Shown piece by piece: positions 53,730 through 62,302 of a DNA stretch of 64,000 nt. The position numbers and the translations under genes were made by a program. The first letter of the stretch is position 1; each line of letters starts with the position of its first letter. Source of the stretch: an uncultured Allomuricauda sp. (GTDB lineage Bacteria > Bacteroidota > Bacteroidia > Flavobacteriales > Flavobacteriaceae); assembly GCF_947499695.1 (NCBI RefSeq), contig NZ_CANMPQ010000001.1:682001-746000 (forward strand). The letters run 5' to 3'. Below the pieces are notes generated by a model. It worked only from the letters and a program-made list of their open reading frames with translations, was not told the DNA's origin and did no database searches.

Positions 53730-54443
53730 CTACTGCTCTGGTTTGAGTTTCATTATCCAAACATACCTGAAAGCCCATTTCCATTTGATTTCATGTATAA
53801 CGTCTGGTATTTTATTGGAGAGTTCAACCAATTCTTTTCGTTTAAAACCTTTTAGTATGGAAACCAACCCATCATATCGGGCCACCTCGGTTTGAAGAAA
53901 TAGATGACTGAAAATTTTAAAAAGGTAGTAGGCTAGTCCACTTCGGTGCAGGTCATTAATAATCACTCCAACCTTAGCCAACTGAACGAACTTACTCAAA
54001 AAGGCATCGATACGCTCTTCTTCAAAATGATGCATGGTCAATGTATTGATGACTATGTCACATTCGAAGCTTGAATCAGCTTTAAGTATGTCCATTTTCC
54101 TAAACTGGATGTTTGGAATACTCTCAGTATTTTCTTTGGCGATTTGCAATACGTCATCCCTTAAATCCACTCCTACCATACGATGCGAAACATGATTTTT
54201 AGTGAGAAAATTGGATAATTTCAACAACATGGTCCCATCACCACAACCCATATCCAAAATCGTATACGATTTACTTTTGTCCGCTTTTACCAAATTCCAC
54301 ACGGCATTAATGGTTATATCATCTCCTCCTAGCCATTTATTGCATTTATTGATATCTGTATACGCATTCTTCAACTCCTCAAATCTCATATTTGGGTCGT
54401 CCATCCGCTCATCTGCCCTACTGCGTACTGTTAAGTCCATCAA
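53730..54443 (-). CDS. SAM-dependent methyltransferase (polyketide tailoring)
   Basis: The protein has 237 residues. Motif I: TILDMGCGDGTMLLKLS; motif II acidic VGVDLRDD; motif III DIVINTLTMHHF. It resembles UbiE/Coq5-like quinone/phenol methyltransferases. Its ATG overlaps the stop of the FAD gene (54440-54443) and its stop directly precedes the PKS start with no gap, so the three proteins are made together. It most likely methylates the polyketide ring; position is unknown. Confidence 0.87.
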   Translation of the reverse strand: MMDLTVRSRADERMDDPNMRFEELKNAYTDINKCNKWLGGDDITINAVWNLVKADKSKSYTILDMGCGDGTMLLKLSNFLTKNHVSHRMVGVDLRDDVLQIAKENTESIPNIQFRKMDILKADSSFECDIVINTLTMHHFEEERIDAFLSKFVQLAKVGVIINDLHRSGLAYYLFKIFSHLFLQTEVARYDGLVSILKGFKRKELVELSNKIPDVIHEIKWKWAFRYVWIMKLKPEQ

Positions 54444-55567
54444 TTTAAAATTGGAGTTCCGTGAGTTGTGCGTATCATACTGCTCAGCAAGGTTTTTGAT
54501 TTGGCTAAAGTGTTCATGCCAAAATTAAACCAGGTGGTATTCAACATAAGTCCCTGTAATTGTCGCCCCATCCAAAGTCGTCTTTTGAAAGTATCGTACC
54601 ATAAGGCTTGATACGATTTTTCCATGTCTTGTCGTGAAAAATTCGAATTTTCCAAGAACGGAACAATAGAATCTGCCGCCAGTTTTGCACTATGTATTGC
54701 CATAGCCATTCCATTACCACATAAGGGATGGATTAGACCTGCAGTATCACCACACATTAGTATATGATTTTCCACTGGTTGTTTTTTATTAAAGGAAATT
54801 TGTGCAATCGCCAACGGTTTTTCAAACAAAGGGGTGGCATCCGATAAAAATTTCTGAAAAAAAGGATTCTTCGAAACTACAGACTTGTTAAACCTGTGAA
54901 CATCTGATTCCATTCTGAAATTTTCATAGTTGACCAAGTAGCATAGGTTAACAACTCCATTTTCTACTTGTGACAACCCTCCATAACCTCCTTGAAAATT
55001 ATGCAATGAAACCTTATTGGCAGGTTGACCTGTATTTTGGTAGTGGCATTTTATAGCTAACCATGGAGATTTTTGCTTAACAAAGCTTCGTTCCATCTTC
55101 ATATCAAGATTTGAGCGTTTTCCAAACGCTCCCAAGACAACCTTACTTCGTATAGTTTCTCCATTTAATCTTACTACATTGAATTCATTCCTGTTAAAAT
55201 GAACATCAACAATGGTTTCATGTAGAAACTCCACTCCTTTAGTCAAGGCGAGTTTGTAGAGTTCAAAATCAAACTTGTATCGACTAATTCCAAAACCTCC
55301 CAAAGGCAATTTCACCTCAATCGTGCTTCCTTTGGATGAACTAAGTTCTAATGTATCTATTTGGGGAAGGTTAAAACTATTAAATCTTAGTCCTAATCTT
55401 TCTATGTAGGGAATCACTTCGTTGGAAACATATTCGCCGCACACCTTATGATTAGGGTATTGGTTTTTTTCCACGACTAGGACCCGCTTTCCTCTTTCGG
55501 CCAAATCCAACGCTGCCGTTAACCCCGCAAGTCCTCCACCAACTATAATTACTTCAAATTGAATCAC
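54440..55567 (-). CDS. FAD-dependent oxidoreductase/monooxygenase (geranylgeranyl-reductase-like)
   Basis: I chose a GTG start at 55567, giving MIQFEVIIVGGGLAGL, because the first in-frame ATG (55606) lies inside the stem of the terminator of the upstream gene. Protein of 375 residues. FAD motifs: GGGLAGLTAALDLAERGKRVLVVEK and CGDTAGLIHPLCGNGMAMAIHSA. The CGEYVSNE segment and PHxxG-like context resemble geranylgeranyl reductase/flavin monooxygenases. In SrsC-type systems the analogue hydroxylates the alkylresorcinol; here hydroxylation or reduction are both possible. First gene of the eight-gene operon. Confidence 0.85.
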   Translation of the reverse strand: MIQFEVIIVGGGLAGLTAALDLAERGKRVLVVEKNQYPNHKVCGEYVSNEVIPYIERLGLRFNSFNLPQIDTLELSSSKGSTIEVKLPLGGFGISRYKFDFELYKLALTKGVEFLHETIVDVHFNRNEFNVVRLNGETIRSKVVLGAFGKRSNLDMKMERSFVKQKSPWLAIKCHYQNTGQPANKVSLHNFQGGYGGLSQVENGVVNLCYLVNYENFRMESDVHRFNKSVVSKNPFFQKFLSDATPLFEKPLAIAQISFNKKQPVENHILMCGDTAGLIHPLCGNGMAMAIHSAKLAADSIVPFLENSNFSRQDMEKSYQALWYDTFKRRLWMGRQLQGLMLNTTWFNFGMNTLAKSKTLLSSMIRTTHGTPILN

Positions 55568-55592
55568 TCTTTGAAGATAGTCGATTAGAAAC

Positions 55593-55620
55593 AAAAAAAC
55601 CGACATAAATATGTCGGTTT
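55593..55620 (-). terminator. Rho-independent terminator after OmpA gene
   Basis: An 11-bp perfect stem, TATGTCGGTTT (55610-55620) pairing with AAACCGACATA (55597-55607), with a 2-nt loop, is followed on the minus strand by a run of seven T residues (55593-55599 on the plus strand are A). It lies 26 bp downstream of the OmpA-family stop codon (55647) and overlaps the predicted ATG of the FAD gene. Confidence 0.85.
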
Positions 55621-55646
55621 TAACAAATCGTCTTTAAAGCGTACGA

Positions 55647-56342
55647 TTATCCTTTTGTTTTTTCGTAAGCTTCCTCTTTGAGCTCATCACTTGCTACGAT
55701 AGCCAATTCAACTCTTCTGTTCTTAGCTTTTCCTTCAGATGTTTCGTTGCTTTCTCTTGGTTGGGTTTCTCCATACCACTTTGTGGTAAACCTACCGCTT
55801 GAAATTCCTTTACTTACCAAATATTTGGTGACTGATTCAGCTCTTTGCTGAGATAGGCTCAAATTGTACTCTTCACTTCCAGCGCTATCGGTATGTCCTT
55901 CGACCAAAATGATGGAATTTGGATACTCTTTGAAGATTCCGGCCAACTTATCCAAGGTAGAAGCTGAAGTTCCTTTAACATCCGATCTATTGGTGTCAAA
56001 ATACACACCAGCATCTTCATTAAAGGTGACGTTGATTCCTTCACCTACTCTTTTTACTTCAGCTCCAGGAATTTCTTCCTCAATACGTTCTGCTTGTCGA
56101 TCCATTCTATTCCCAATGTATCCACCGGCAGCTCCTCCAACAACGGCTCCTATAATAGCGCCAAGTGCTGTATTACCACCTTTGCCAACGTTGTTTCCTA
56201 TTATTCCTCCAATTACAGCCCCACCTGCAGCACCTATTCCTGCACCTTTCTGGGTATTATTTGCATTTTTAACCGCATTACAACTTACAATTAGGCTAAG
56301 AGCCATTAAGGATGCGATACTTTTGATTAGTATGTTTTTCAT
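55647..56342 (-). CDS. OmpA-family lipoprotein with glycine zipper
   Basis: The protein has 231 residues with lipobox IVSC (C21). Residues about 34-78 form a glycine-zipper segment (GAGIGAAGGAVIGGIIGNNVGKGG, AIIGAVVGGAAGGYIGNRMDRQ). Residues about 105-220 are an OmpA peptidoglycan-binding domain (GVYFDTNRSDVKGTSASTLDKLA, ILVEGHTDSAGSEEYNLSLSQQRAESVTKYL, NRRVELAI). It anchors the outer membrane to peptidoglycan. It follows a lipocalin-like gene by 4 bp and ends at a clear terminator, so the two form a bicistronic unit. Confidence 0.92.
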   Translation of the reverse strand: MKNILIKSIASLMALSLIVSCNAVKNANNTQKGAGIGAAGGAVIGGIIGNNVGKGGNTALGAIIGAVVGGAAGGYIGNRMDRQAERIEEEIPGAEVKRVGEGINVTFNEDAGVYFDTNRSDVKGTSASTLDKLAGIFKEYPNSIILVEGHTDSAGSEEYNLSLSQQRAESVTKYLVSKGISSGRFTTKWYGETQPRESNETSEGKAKNRRVELAIVASDELKEEAYEKTKG

Positions 56343-56346
56343 ATTC

Positions 56347-56832
56347 TTATTTTTTTGTGAATTGGTAAACGATGGTAACTAGTTCTCCATCGACAGATAC
56401 ATTGGACTTAAGGGTCATTGATTGTTCATTGATATTTGCGATGGTCAAACGATAACCCGTTCCGCCAGAAATATCTTTTCGTTTTTCATCAATAAACTTG
56501 AATTGCAACTGACTGCTGTAATTCTGGGAAGGTTCCACAACAGACCATCTAAAAAAACGATCTCCGCCTTGACATAAAGTACTTTGGGATATCGTATACC
56601 TTCCAGTACTATTATTGTCTCTAAAAAACCAGTCACTGCCCTCAAAACAGATATCCTCCGCATCGTTGAATATTACGGATTTAAAATTCCCTGTGTTGTT
56701 CTCGTAAGATACATCGTTCAGGGTCCAAGAACCGCTGAAAAGATTTCGTTGTGACCTTGCGCTTTTGGAAACAGAGCAAGACATCAATAAAACCCCAATC
56801 AATGCAGTAAAAATTAGTGTTTGTTTTGCCAT
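56347..56832 (-). CDS. Lipocalin-like lipoprotein
   Basis: The protein has 161 residues with lipobox LLMSC (C19). The mature domain (RNLFSGSWTLNDVSYENNTGNFKSVIFNDAEDICFEGSDWFFRDNNSTGRYTISQS, ending QSMTLKSNVSVDGELVTIVYQFTKK) has the lipocalin_4-type beta-barrel pattern common in Bacteroidota. It probably binds a small hydrophobic ligand at the outer membrane. The OmpA gene follows by 4 bp. The cytoplasmic E1 dehydrogenase lies upstream on the same strand with an 85-bp gap. Confidence 0.8.
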   Translation of the reverse strand: MAKQTLIFTALIGVLLMSCSVSKSARSQRNLFSGSWTLNDVSYENNTGNFKSVIFNDAEDICFEGSDWFFRDNNSTGRYTISQSTLCQGGDRFFRWSVVEPSQNYSSQLQFKFIDEKRKDISGGTGYRLTIANINEQSMTLKSNVSVDGELVTIVYQFTKK

Positions 56833-56917
56833 AAGAATTGGTATTAAATTTTAGTATATACGATTGAGACACCATATCAACCGTTTCGTTTTGTTAAAAA
56901 TTTGTTAAAATGAAAAA

Positions 56918-58894
56918 TTAATAGGCAATAAGCTCCAATAAAATGGCTTCGAATCTTTGTTTTGGAAGGTAGTTCTCCTCGAGTGCCTTAGCAAAAGGGA
57001 CAGGGGTTTCCAAACTTCCTACTCGCCGGACCGGTGCATCCAGACATTCGAAGCAGTTTTCCATGACCATTGCTGCAATATCGCTCGCGATACCTCCGAA
57101 AATCGTGTCTTCATGTAAAACAATTAATTTTCCTGTCTTTTTCACCGATTGGTAGACAGTTTCAATATCTAGAGGTTGAAGTGTACGCAAATCTATAATA
57201 TCCGCATCAATTTCTGGGTGTTTTTCCAAAGTTTCCAAGGTCCAGTGAACTCCAGCACCGTAGGAAACCACGGAAATAGCAGTGCCTTCTTTTATAACGC
57301 TTGCCTTTCCAAACGGCAGAGTATAATAGTCCGTCGGGACATCTCCATAGACACTTCTATATAGCCCTTTATGTTCAAAGAAAAGAACAGGGTTTGGATC
57401 ATTAATTGCCGTATTTAAAAGTCCTTTGGCATCATTTGGAAAGGCCGGGTAAGCTACTTTGAGACCAGGAGTTTTGGTGAACCACGCTTCGTTGGTTTGT
57501 GAATGAAAAGGTCCAGCACCCACTCCACCTCCACAGGGCATTCGAATAACTACATCAGCATTTTGTCCCCATCGGTAATGCACTTTGGCCAAATAATTTA
57601 CTATCGGATTAAATCCGGAGCTGACAAAGTCGGCAAATTGCATCTCCACAACCGCTTTCATCCCATTTATAGAAAGGCCCATGGCGGCTGAAACAATAGC
57701 TGATTCACAAATAGGTGTGTTCCGAACCCTGCTTTTACCAAATTTACTTGTAAACCCATCTGTTATTTTAAAAACCCCTCCATATTCTGCAACATCTTGC
57801 CCCATAATAATAAGCTCGTTGTATCGCTCCATGGATTGTTCCAATCCTTCAGAAATAGCATCTACAAGCCGAATATTCTTTGAATTTGAATTTTTATCAA
57901 AATGTTGATAATTAAATACTTGAAATACCTCTTCTAATTCTTTTGTTTCATTGGATTCAATAAGCGGTTGGTCAAAGGCCATCTTCAAATTGGAATTGAT
58001 TTCCTCTGTGATTTCCGCTTTGAGGTTGTCGATTTGTTCTTGAGAAATCACTTTCTCTTTCAATAAAAAAGCTTCGAAGTTTGAAATGGGGTCTTTTTTA
58101 GCCCATTTCTTCATCAATTTCTCGGGAACATACTTGGTGCCACTCGCCTCTTCATGTCCGCGCATACGGAATGTTTTAAACTCAATAAGAACTGGACGAG
58201 GTCGCTTTCGAATAGATTTGCACAACTCGTCAATTTTGGAAAACACTTCTAAAATGTTATTACCATCAATAATGCGGGATTCCATCCCATACCCTCTGGC
58301 CCTATCAGCCAAATGCTTGCAGTTGTATTGCTCATTGGTTGGCGTAGAAAGCCCATAACCATTGTTCTCAATACAGAAAAGAACGGGAAGATTCCAAACG
58401 GAGGCCACATTTAATGCTTCATGAAAATCCCCTTCACTTGTTGCTCCCTCTCCAGTAAAAACTGCAGTAACCCTTTTCTTTCTGCGCAACATATCGGCCA
58501 AAGCAATGCCATCGGCCACTCCCAATTGCGGACCCAAATGGGATATCATGCCAATAATTTTATAATCCTGTGTGCCAAAATGAAAACTACGGTCCCTACC
58601 CTGGGTAAAACCTCCTGACTTACCCTGCCATTGCTTAAATAGCTGATGAAGCGGAATGTCCCTTGACGTGAATACGCCCAAGTTACGATGCATTGGTAAA
58701 ATATACTCTTCGGTTTTCAGAGCTTGGGTGACTCCTACCGAAATAGCCTCTTGCCCAATACCGCTAAACCATTTGGAAATTTTGCCTTGACGCAGCAAAA
58801 CCAACATTTTCTCTTCAATCATTCTAGGTTTTAGCATTCCAGTATATAAGCCTAGAAGCTTTTGTTGGTCAAATCCGCCAATGTGATATCTCAT
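56918..58894 (-). CDS. Fused alpha/beta 2-oxoacid dehydrogenase E1 (branched-chain type)
   Basis: The protein has 658 residues. The alpha half (1 to about 320) has the thiamine-diphosphate motif GEGATSEGDFHEALNVASVWNLPVLFCIENN and MRGHEEASGTKYVPE. The beta half (about 335-658) has LIMGQDVAEYGGVFKITDGFTSKFGKSRVRNTPICESAIVSAAMG and VVEMQFADFVSSGFNPIVNYLAKVHYRWG. Alpha and beta subunits are one polypeptide, as common in Bacteroidota. It decarboxylates branched-chain 2-oxoacids and transfers the acyl group to lipoyl-E2, producing branched acyl-CoA starters. E2 and E3 are not in the window. Confidence 0.92.
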   Translation of the reverse strand: MRYHIGGFDQQKLLGLYTGMLKPRMIEEKMLVLLRQGKISKWFSGIGQEAISVGVTQALKTEEYILPMHRNLGVFTSRDIPLHQLFKQWQGKSGGFTQGRDRSFHFGTQDYKIIGMISHLGPQLGVADGIALADMLRRKKRVTAVFTGEGATSEGDFHEALNVASVWNLPVLFCIENNGYGLSTPTNEQYNCKHLADRARGYGMESRIIDGNNILEVFSKIDELCKSIRKRPRPVLIEFKTFRMRGHEEASGTKYVPEKLMKKWAKKDPISNFEAFLLKEKVISQEQIDNLKAEITEEINSNLKMAFDQPLIESNETKELEEVFQVFNYQHFDKNSNSKNIRLVDAISEGLEQSMERYNELIIMGQDVAEYGGVFKITDGFTSKFGKSRVRNTPICESAIVSAAMGLSINGMKAVVEMQFADFVSSGFNPIVNYLAKVHYRWGQNADVVIRMPCGGGVGAGPFHSQTNEAWFTKTPGLKVAYPAFPNDAKGLLNTAINDPNPVLFFEHKGLYRSVYGDVPTDYYTLPFGKASVIKEGTAISVVSYGAGVHWTLETLEKHPEIDADIIDLRTLQPLDIETVYQSVKKTGKLIVLHEDTIFGGIASDIAAMVMENCFECLDAPVRRVGSLETPVPFAKALEENYLPKQRFEAILLELIAY

Positions 58895-59007
58895 TCAATA
58901 CATATTCAATAGGGCTAAATGTAATAAAAAAGCTAGCGATGATATGCTATAATTTCCGAAAGATTTGGCAATATTCTGTACTTTTGATGTAAAGTAAATT
59001 TGATGTT

Positions 59008-59958
59008 ATGAGTGCAATACCAAGTGTTGATTTAAGGGATTTTGTTTCCGGCGATTCGGACAGAAAAGAAAAGTTTATTCAAGAAATAGGCGGTGCCTTT
59101 GAAAATATTGGTTTTGTTGCACTCAGCGGGCATTTTCTTTCTGATGAACTTGTAGAGCAATTGTATGCGGAAATAAAGAAGTTCTTTCAATTGCCCCAAG
59201 ATGTCAAAGATAGTTATGAAATCGAGGGTATTGGTGGACAAAGGGGCTATACATCCTTCGGAAAAGAACATGCCAAGGGAAGAAAAGAGGGTGATTTGAA
59301 GGAATTTTGGCACTTTGGTCAATATGTGGAAAACAATCCGAAATTAGAAGCTGAATATCCCGATAATGTTTCAGTAAGTGAGCTTCCGGACTTTGATAAA
59401 GTTGGGAAAGAAACGTATAAGATGCTCGAAAAAACCGCGCAGTTTGTGCTTCGAGCACTTGCTTTGCACTTAGATTTGGATGAAAATTACTTCGATGAAT
59501 GGATTAAGAACGGAAATTCCATTTTAAGACCAATTCACTACCCTCCCATTACGAACGAACCTAAAAATGCGGTAAGAGCTGCAGCACACGGTGACATCAA
59601 CCTAATTACATTGCTTATGGGAGCTCATGGAAAAGGCTTGCAGGTTCAGAACCACCATGGAGAGTGGGTTGACGCCATAGCAAGACCCGACCAACTGATG
59701 ATCAATGTGGGCGATATGCTTTCAAGACTCAGCAATAACAAATTAAAATCCACAATACATCAGGTCGTAAATCCACCAAGAGAGCTATGGGGAACATCTC
59801 GCTATTCCATCCCATTCTTTATGCATCCCATTAGTGAAATGCCGCTAAACTGTTTGGAAAACTGTATTGATGAGGAGCATCCTAAAGGTTTTGAAGATAC
59901 AACTGCAGGAGCCTATCTTCATGAGAGGCTTATCGAACTTGGACTAGTAAAGAAATAG
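59008..59958 (+). CDS. Isopenicillin-N-synthase-like 2-oxoglutarate/Fe(II) oxygenase
   Basis: The protein has 316 residues. The non-heme iron triad is H194-x-D196 (AAHGDINLIT) and H251 (STIHQVVNPP), with R265-x-S267 (RYSIPFF) for cosubstrate binding. The N-terminal DIOX_N region starts IPSVDLRDFVSG and contains ALSGHFLSDELVEQLY. Such enzymes hydroxylate or desaturate small molecules. It starts 113 bp from the divergent E1 gene and stops 3 bp before the SUI1 gene, so it heads an operon of unrelated-looking genes. Confidence 0.9.
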   Translation: MSAIPSVDLRDFVSGDSDRKEKFIQEIGGAFENIGFVALSGHFLSDELVEQLYAEIKKFFQLPQDVKDSYEIEGIGGQRGYTSFGKEHAKGRKEGDLKEFWHFGQYVENNPKLEAEYPDNVSVSELPDFDKVGKETYKMLEKTAQFVLRALALHLDLDENYFDEWIKNGNSILRPIHYPPITNEPKNAVRAAAHGDINLITLLMGAHGKGLQVQNHHGEWVDAIARPDQLMINVGDMLSRLSNNKLKSTIHQVVNPPRELWGTSRYSIPFFMHPISEMPLNCLENCIDEEHPKGFEDTTAGAYLHERLIELGLVKK

Positions 59959-59961
59959 TCA

Positions 59962-60291
59962 ATGGACCTTCAAGACCAACTTAAGAACCTCTTCCCAGGT
60001 CATGTCCCAGATGAAACGGATAACTCCGAGGTGACAAAGCCCGACTATTGGATGCAAGATGCGCCCATAATCTGCAAATACGAAAAGAGAAAAGGCAAGC
60101 CAGTTACCATTTTGGAGGGCTATACCGGCGCCGACAGCGACTTCAAAAAACTTACTAAAGAGCTCAAAACACTTTTAAGCGTAGGTGGCAGCTATAAAAA
60201 TGACACCATACTTATCCAAGGAGATTATCGAGATAAGATTATGGATTTCTTGAAGGATCAAGGTTTTGCGGTAAAAAGGGTTGGTGGATAG
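59962..60291 (+). CDS. SUI1/YciH-family translation factor
   Basis: The protein has 109 residues. The C-terminal 75 residues are the SUI1/eIF1 domain: CKYEKRKGKPVTILEGYTGADSDFKKLTKELKTLLSVGGSYKNDTILIQGDYRDKIMDFLKDQGFAVKRVGG, with the conserved KxGKxVTxLEGY...LK..LxxGGS...I.IQGD pattern. Bacterial YciH resembles eIF1 and may influence start-site fidelity, mostly under stress. It begins 3 bp after the oxygenase stop. Confidence 0.93.
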   Translation: MDLQDQLKNLFPGHVPDETDNSEVTKPDYWMQDAPIICKYEKRKGKPVTILEGYTGADSDFKKLTKELKTLLSVGGSYKNDTILIQGDYRDKIMDFLKDQGFAVKRVGG

Positions 60292-60435
60292 CGTATTTTT
60301 TCAGATAATTTCACTCAGATTTTTCATACATTGTTAAAATTAGACATTGACAACCAATGTTTTATGAAAAAATTTTTGTGTTCTTGGTTTAAATCTTACA
60401 TTTAATCTTTCTAACCGACGAAAACTGAACTGAAA

Positions 60436-61368
60436 ATGAAATCACTGTTGCATATCACCAACGGGGACAATTTCACGTCAAAACTTCAATCATTACATCT
60501 TAAGGGAGATATTATTACATGGCGAGAGATGCTTTGCGAAGGAAAAACCCTTTGCAACGTTGGAAGTGAATCTTTTTGGAAGACACGTTTTGAATTTTTG
60601 AACAAGAACTACAAAGTATCCAAATCGTGGTTCGTTGAAAAAACCTTGAAAGAATACAGATCACTTTGCAACCACAAGCAGCAAGATCAAATTGTGCTTT
60701 GGTTTGAATACGACCTTTTTTGCCAAATCAATATGCTTGCGGTACTGAGCTGGCTCAAAACACATAGAAGGCACGCAGAAATATCATTGGTGTGCAGCGG
60801 AAATGAAGATGAAAGCGATAAACTGTATGGATTGGGAGAGCTTAGCGATGAAAAGTTGATGGAGCTATATGAAAATAGGACCATTTTATCCCAAGACGAT
60901 ATCGAGTTTGCCGATTATGCCTGGCAATTGTACTGCAGCGATAATCCAATACGACTAGAGAACCTCATAAACCATAACAGTTTTCAATTTGAATACCTTT
61001 CAGATGCCTTAAAAGCCCATTTGAGACGTTTCCCAACCATTAAAAATGGCCTGAACGAGCTAGAGAATCGTGTTTTGGAAACAGCGTTGACCAAAAAACC
61101 TAGTTCTCGAAAGGAATTATTGGGTGAAGTCTTGACTGACCAAGGATATTATGGTTTCGGAGATACACAACATGACCGAATCATTACCTCGCTAAAACCA
61201 CTTTTTGGTTCTTTCAATCCCGTTAAGCTAACTAAAAAAGGGAAGGAAATTTTGGAAAATAAAGCGAATTATTATTCACAAATACGTGACAATCAATTAT
61301 ATCTAGGTGGTTCTTTAAAGTATAACTTTTTATATAATACTGCTACAGACCGTATCTTAAAACTCTAA
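60436..61368 (+). CDS. DUF1835 protein
   Basis: The protein has 310 residues with no signal peptide. It begins SLLHITNGDNFTSKLQSLHLKGDIITWREMLCEG and includes IVLWFEYDLFCQINMLAVLSWL, the standard DUF1835 pattern. The C-terminal half resembles the DUF3658 winged-helix region (LGELSDEKLMELYENRTILSQDDI; GYYGFGDTQHDRIITSLKP). Role unknown, cytoplasmic. The nucleoside phosphorylase follows after 1 bp, so they are co-translated. Confidence 0.88.
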   Translation: MKSLLHITNGDNFTSKLQSLHLKGDIITWREMLCEGKTLCNVGSESFWKTRFEFLNKNYKVSKSWFVEKTLKEYRSLCNHKQQDQIVLWFEYDLFCQINMLAVLSWLKTHRRHAEISLVCSGNEDESDKLYGLGELSDEKLMELYENRTILSQDDIEFADYAWQLYCSDNPIRLENLINHNSFQFEYLSDALKAHLRRFPTIKNGLNELENRVLETALTKKPSSRKELLGEVLTDQGYYGFGDTQHDRIITSLKPLFGSFNPVKLTKKGKEILENKANYYSQIRDNQLYLGGSLKYNFLYNTATDRILKL

Positions 61369-61369
61369 T

Positions 61370-62254
61370 ATGTCAACATTAGGTGAGTCAGAATTAATTC
61401 TGAATCCTGATGGCAGTATTTACCATCTCAATCTTTTACCAGAAGATATTTGCTCCACCATTATTACCGTGGGAGACCCCAGTAGGGTCCCTATGGTCAC
61501 CAAATACTTTGATAAGGTCCATATTGAGAAAGGAAGACGTGAGTTTTTCACACAAACTGGCTCCTATCAAGGGAAAAGTATTACCGTTATATCCACGGGT
61601 ATAGGTACGGATAATATTGACATTGTTCTGAATGAGCTTGATGCCTTAGTGAATGTCGATTTTAAGACCCGAAAGGTAAAAGAAGACAAAACTCAACTAG
61701 ATTTTATTAGAATAGGAACTTCAGGTGCTATACAGTCGGACATTCCTGTTGATTCTTTCTTAATGAGTAAATCTGCAATTGGTTTTGAGGGCCTTTTGCA
61801 CTTTTATGAGAGTGGACAAGCAAGAAACGCCGATTTGGAAGAACAGCTTAACACCTTTTTAAGGTGGAGTGACCAAAATATTACCGCATATGCGGTAGAT
61901 TCCAATGAGCAATTACAAGAAAAATTTAACTCTAATCGTATACGATTTGGCATAACAGCAACTAATTCAGGGTTTTACGGACCGCAAGGCAGAACTTTAC
62001 GTCTAACGCCAAAAGTTCCAGATTTTAATTCCAAGTTAGCTGCCTTTACTTACAAGAATCAACCAATAACCAACTTAGAAATGGAAACGGCTGGCATCTA
62101 TGGGCTTGCAAAATTGCATGGACATCGGGCAATTTCCTTAAATGCAATTCTGGCTAACCGTGCTACTGGGGAATTTTCTGAAAATGCATTCAAAACTGTT
62201 GATAACCTCATACAATACACCCTAGATAAGATTGTTTCCCAAAAGGAAGCTTAA
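61370..62254 (+). CDS. Nucleoside phosphorylase (uridine phosphorylase-like)
   Basis: The protein has 294 residues. Typical landmarks: ICSTIITVGDPSRVPMVTKYFDKV (phosphate-binding GDPxR), ITVISTGIGTDNIDIVLNELDAL, IRIGTSGAIQSDI and LEMETAGIYGLAKLHGHRAISLNAI. It cleaves nucleosides with phosphate to give base and ribose-1-phosphate for salvage. It is downstream of the DUF1835 gene by 1 bp and upstream of the solute-binding-fold protein by 48 bp. Confidence 0.9.
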   Translation: MSTLGESELILNPDGSIYHLNLLPEDICSTIITVGDPSRVPMVTKYFDKVHIEKGRREFFTQTGSYQGKSITVISTGIGTDNIDIVLNELDALVNVDFKTRKVKEDKTQLDFIRIGTSGAIQSDIPVDSFLMSKSAIGFEGLLHFYESGQARNADLEEQLNTFLRWSDQNITAYAVDSNEQLQEKFNSNRIRFGITATNSGFYGPQGRTLRLTPKVPDFNSKLAAFTYKNQPITNLEMETAGIYGLAKLHGHRAISLNAILANRATGEFSENAFKTVDNLIQYTLDKIVSQKEA

Positions 62255-62302
62255 AAATTCATATACATTCAAACTAATACTTCCGCAACTCTAAAATTTT
62301 AA

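Noticed and set aside
55864-56382. 172-codon plus-strand frame opposite the OmpA gene
   Set aside because: A shadow produced by the glycine-zipper codons; the OmpA domain on the minus strand is clear.
60344-60360. Short inverted repeat ACATTG/CAATGT after the SUI1 gene
   Set aside because: Only six base pairs with a weak T-run; not convincing as a terminator.
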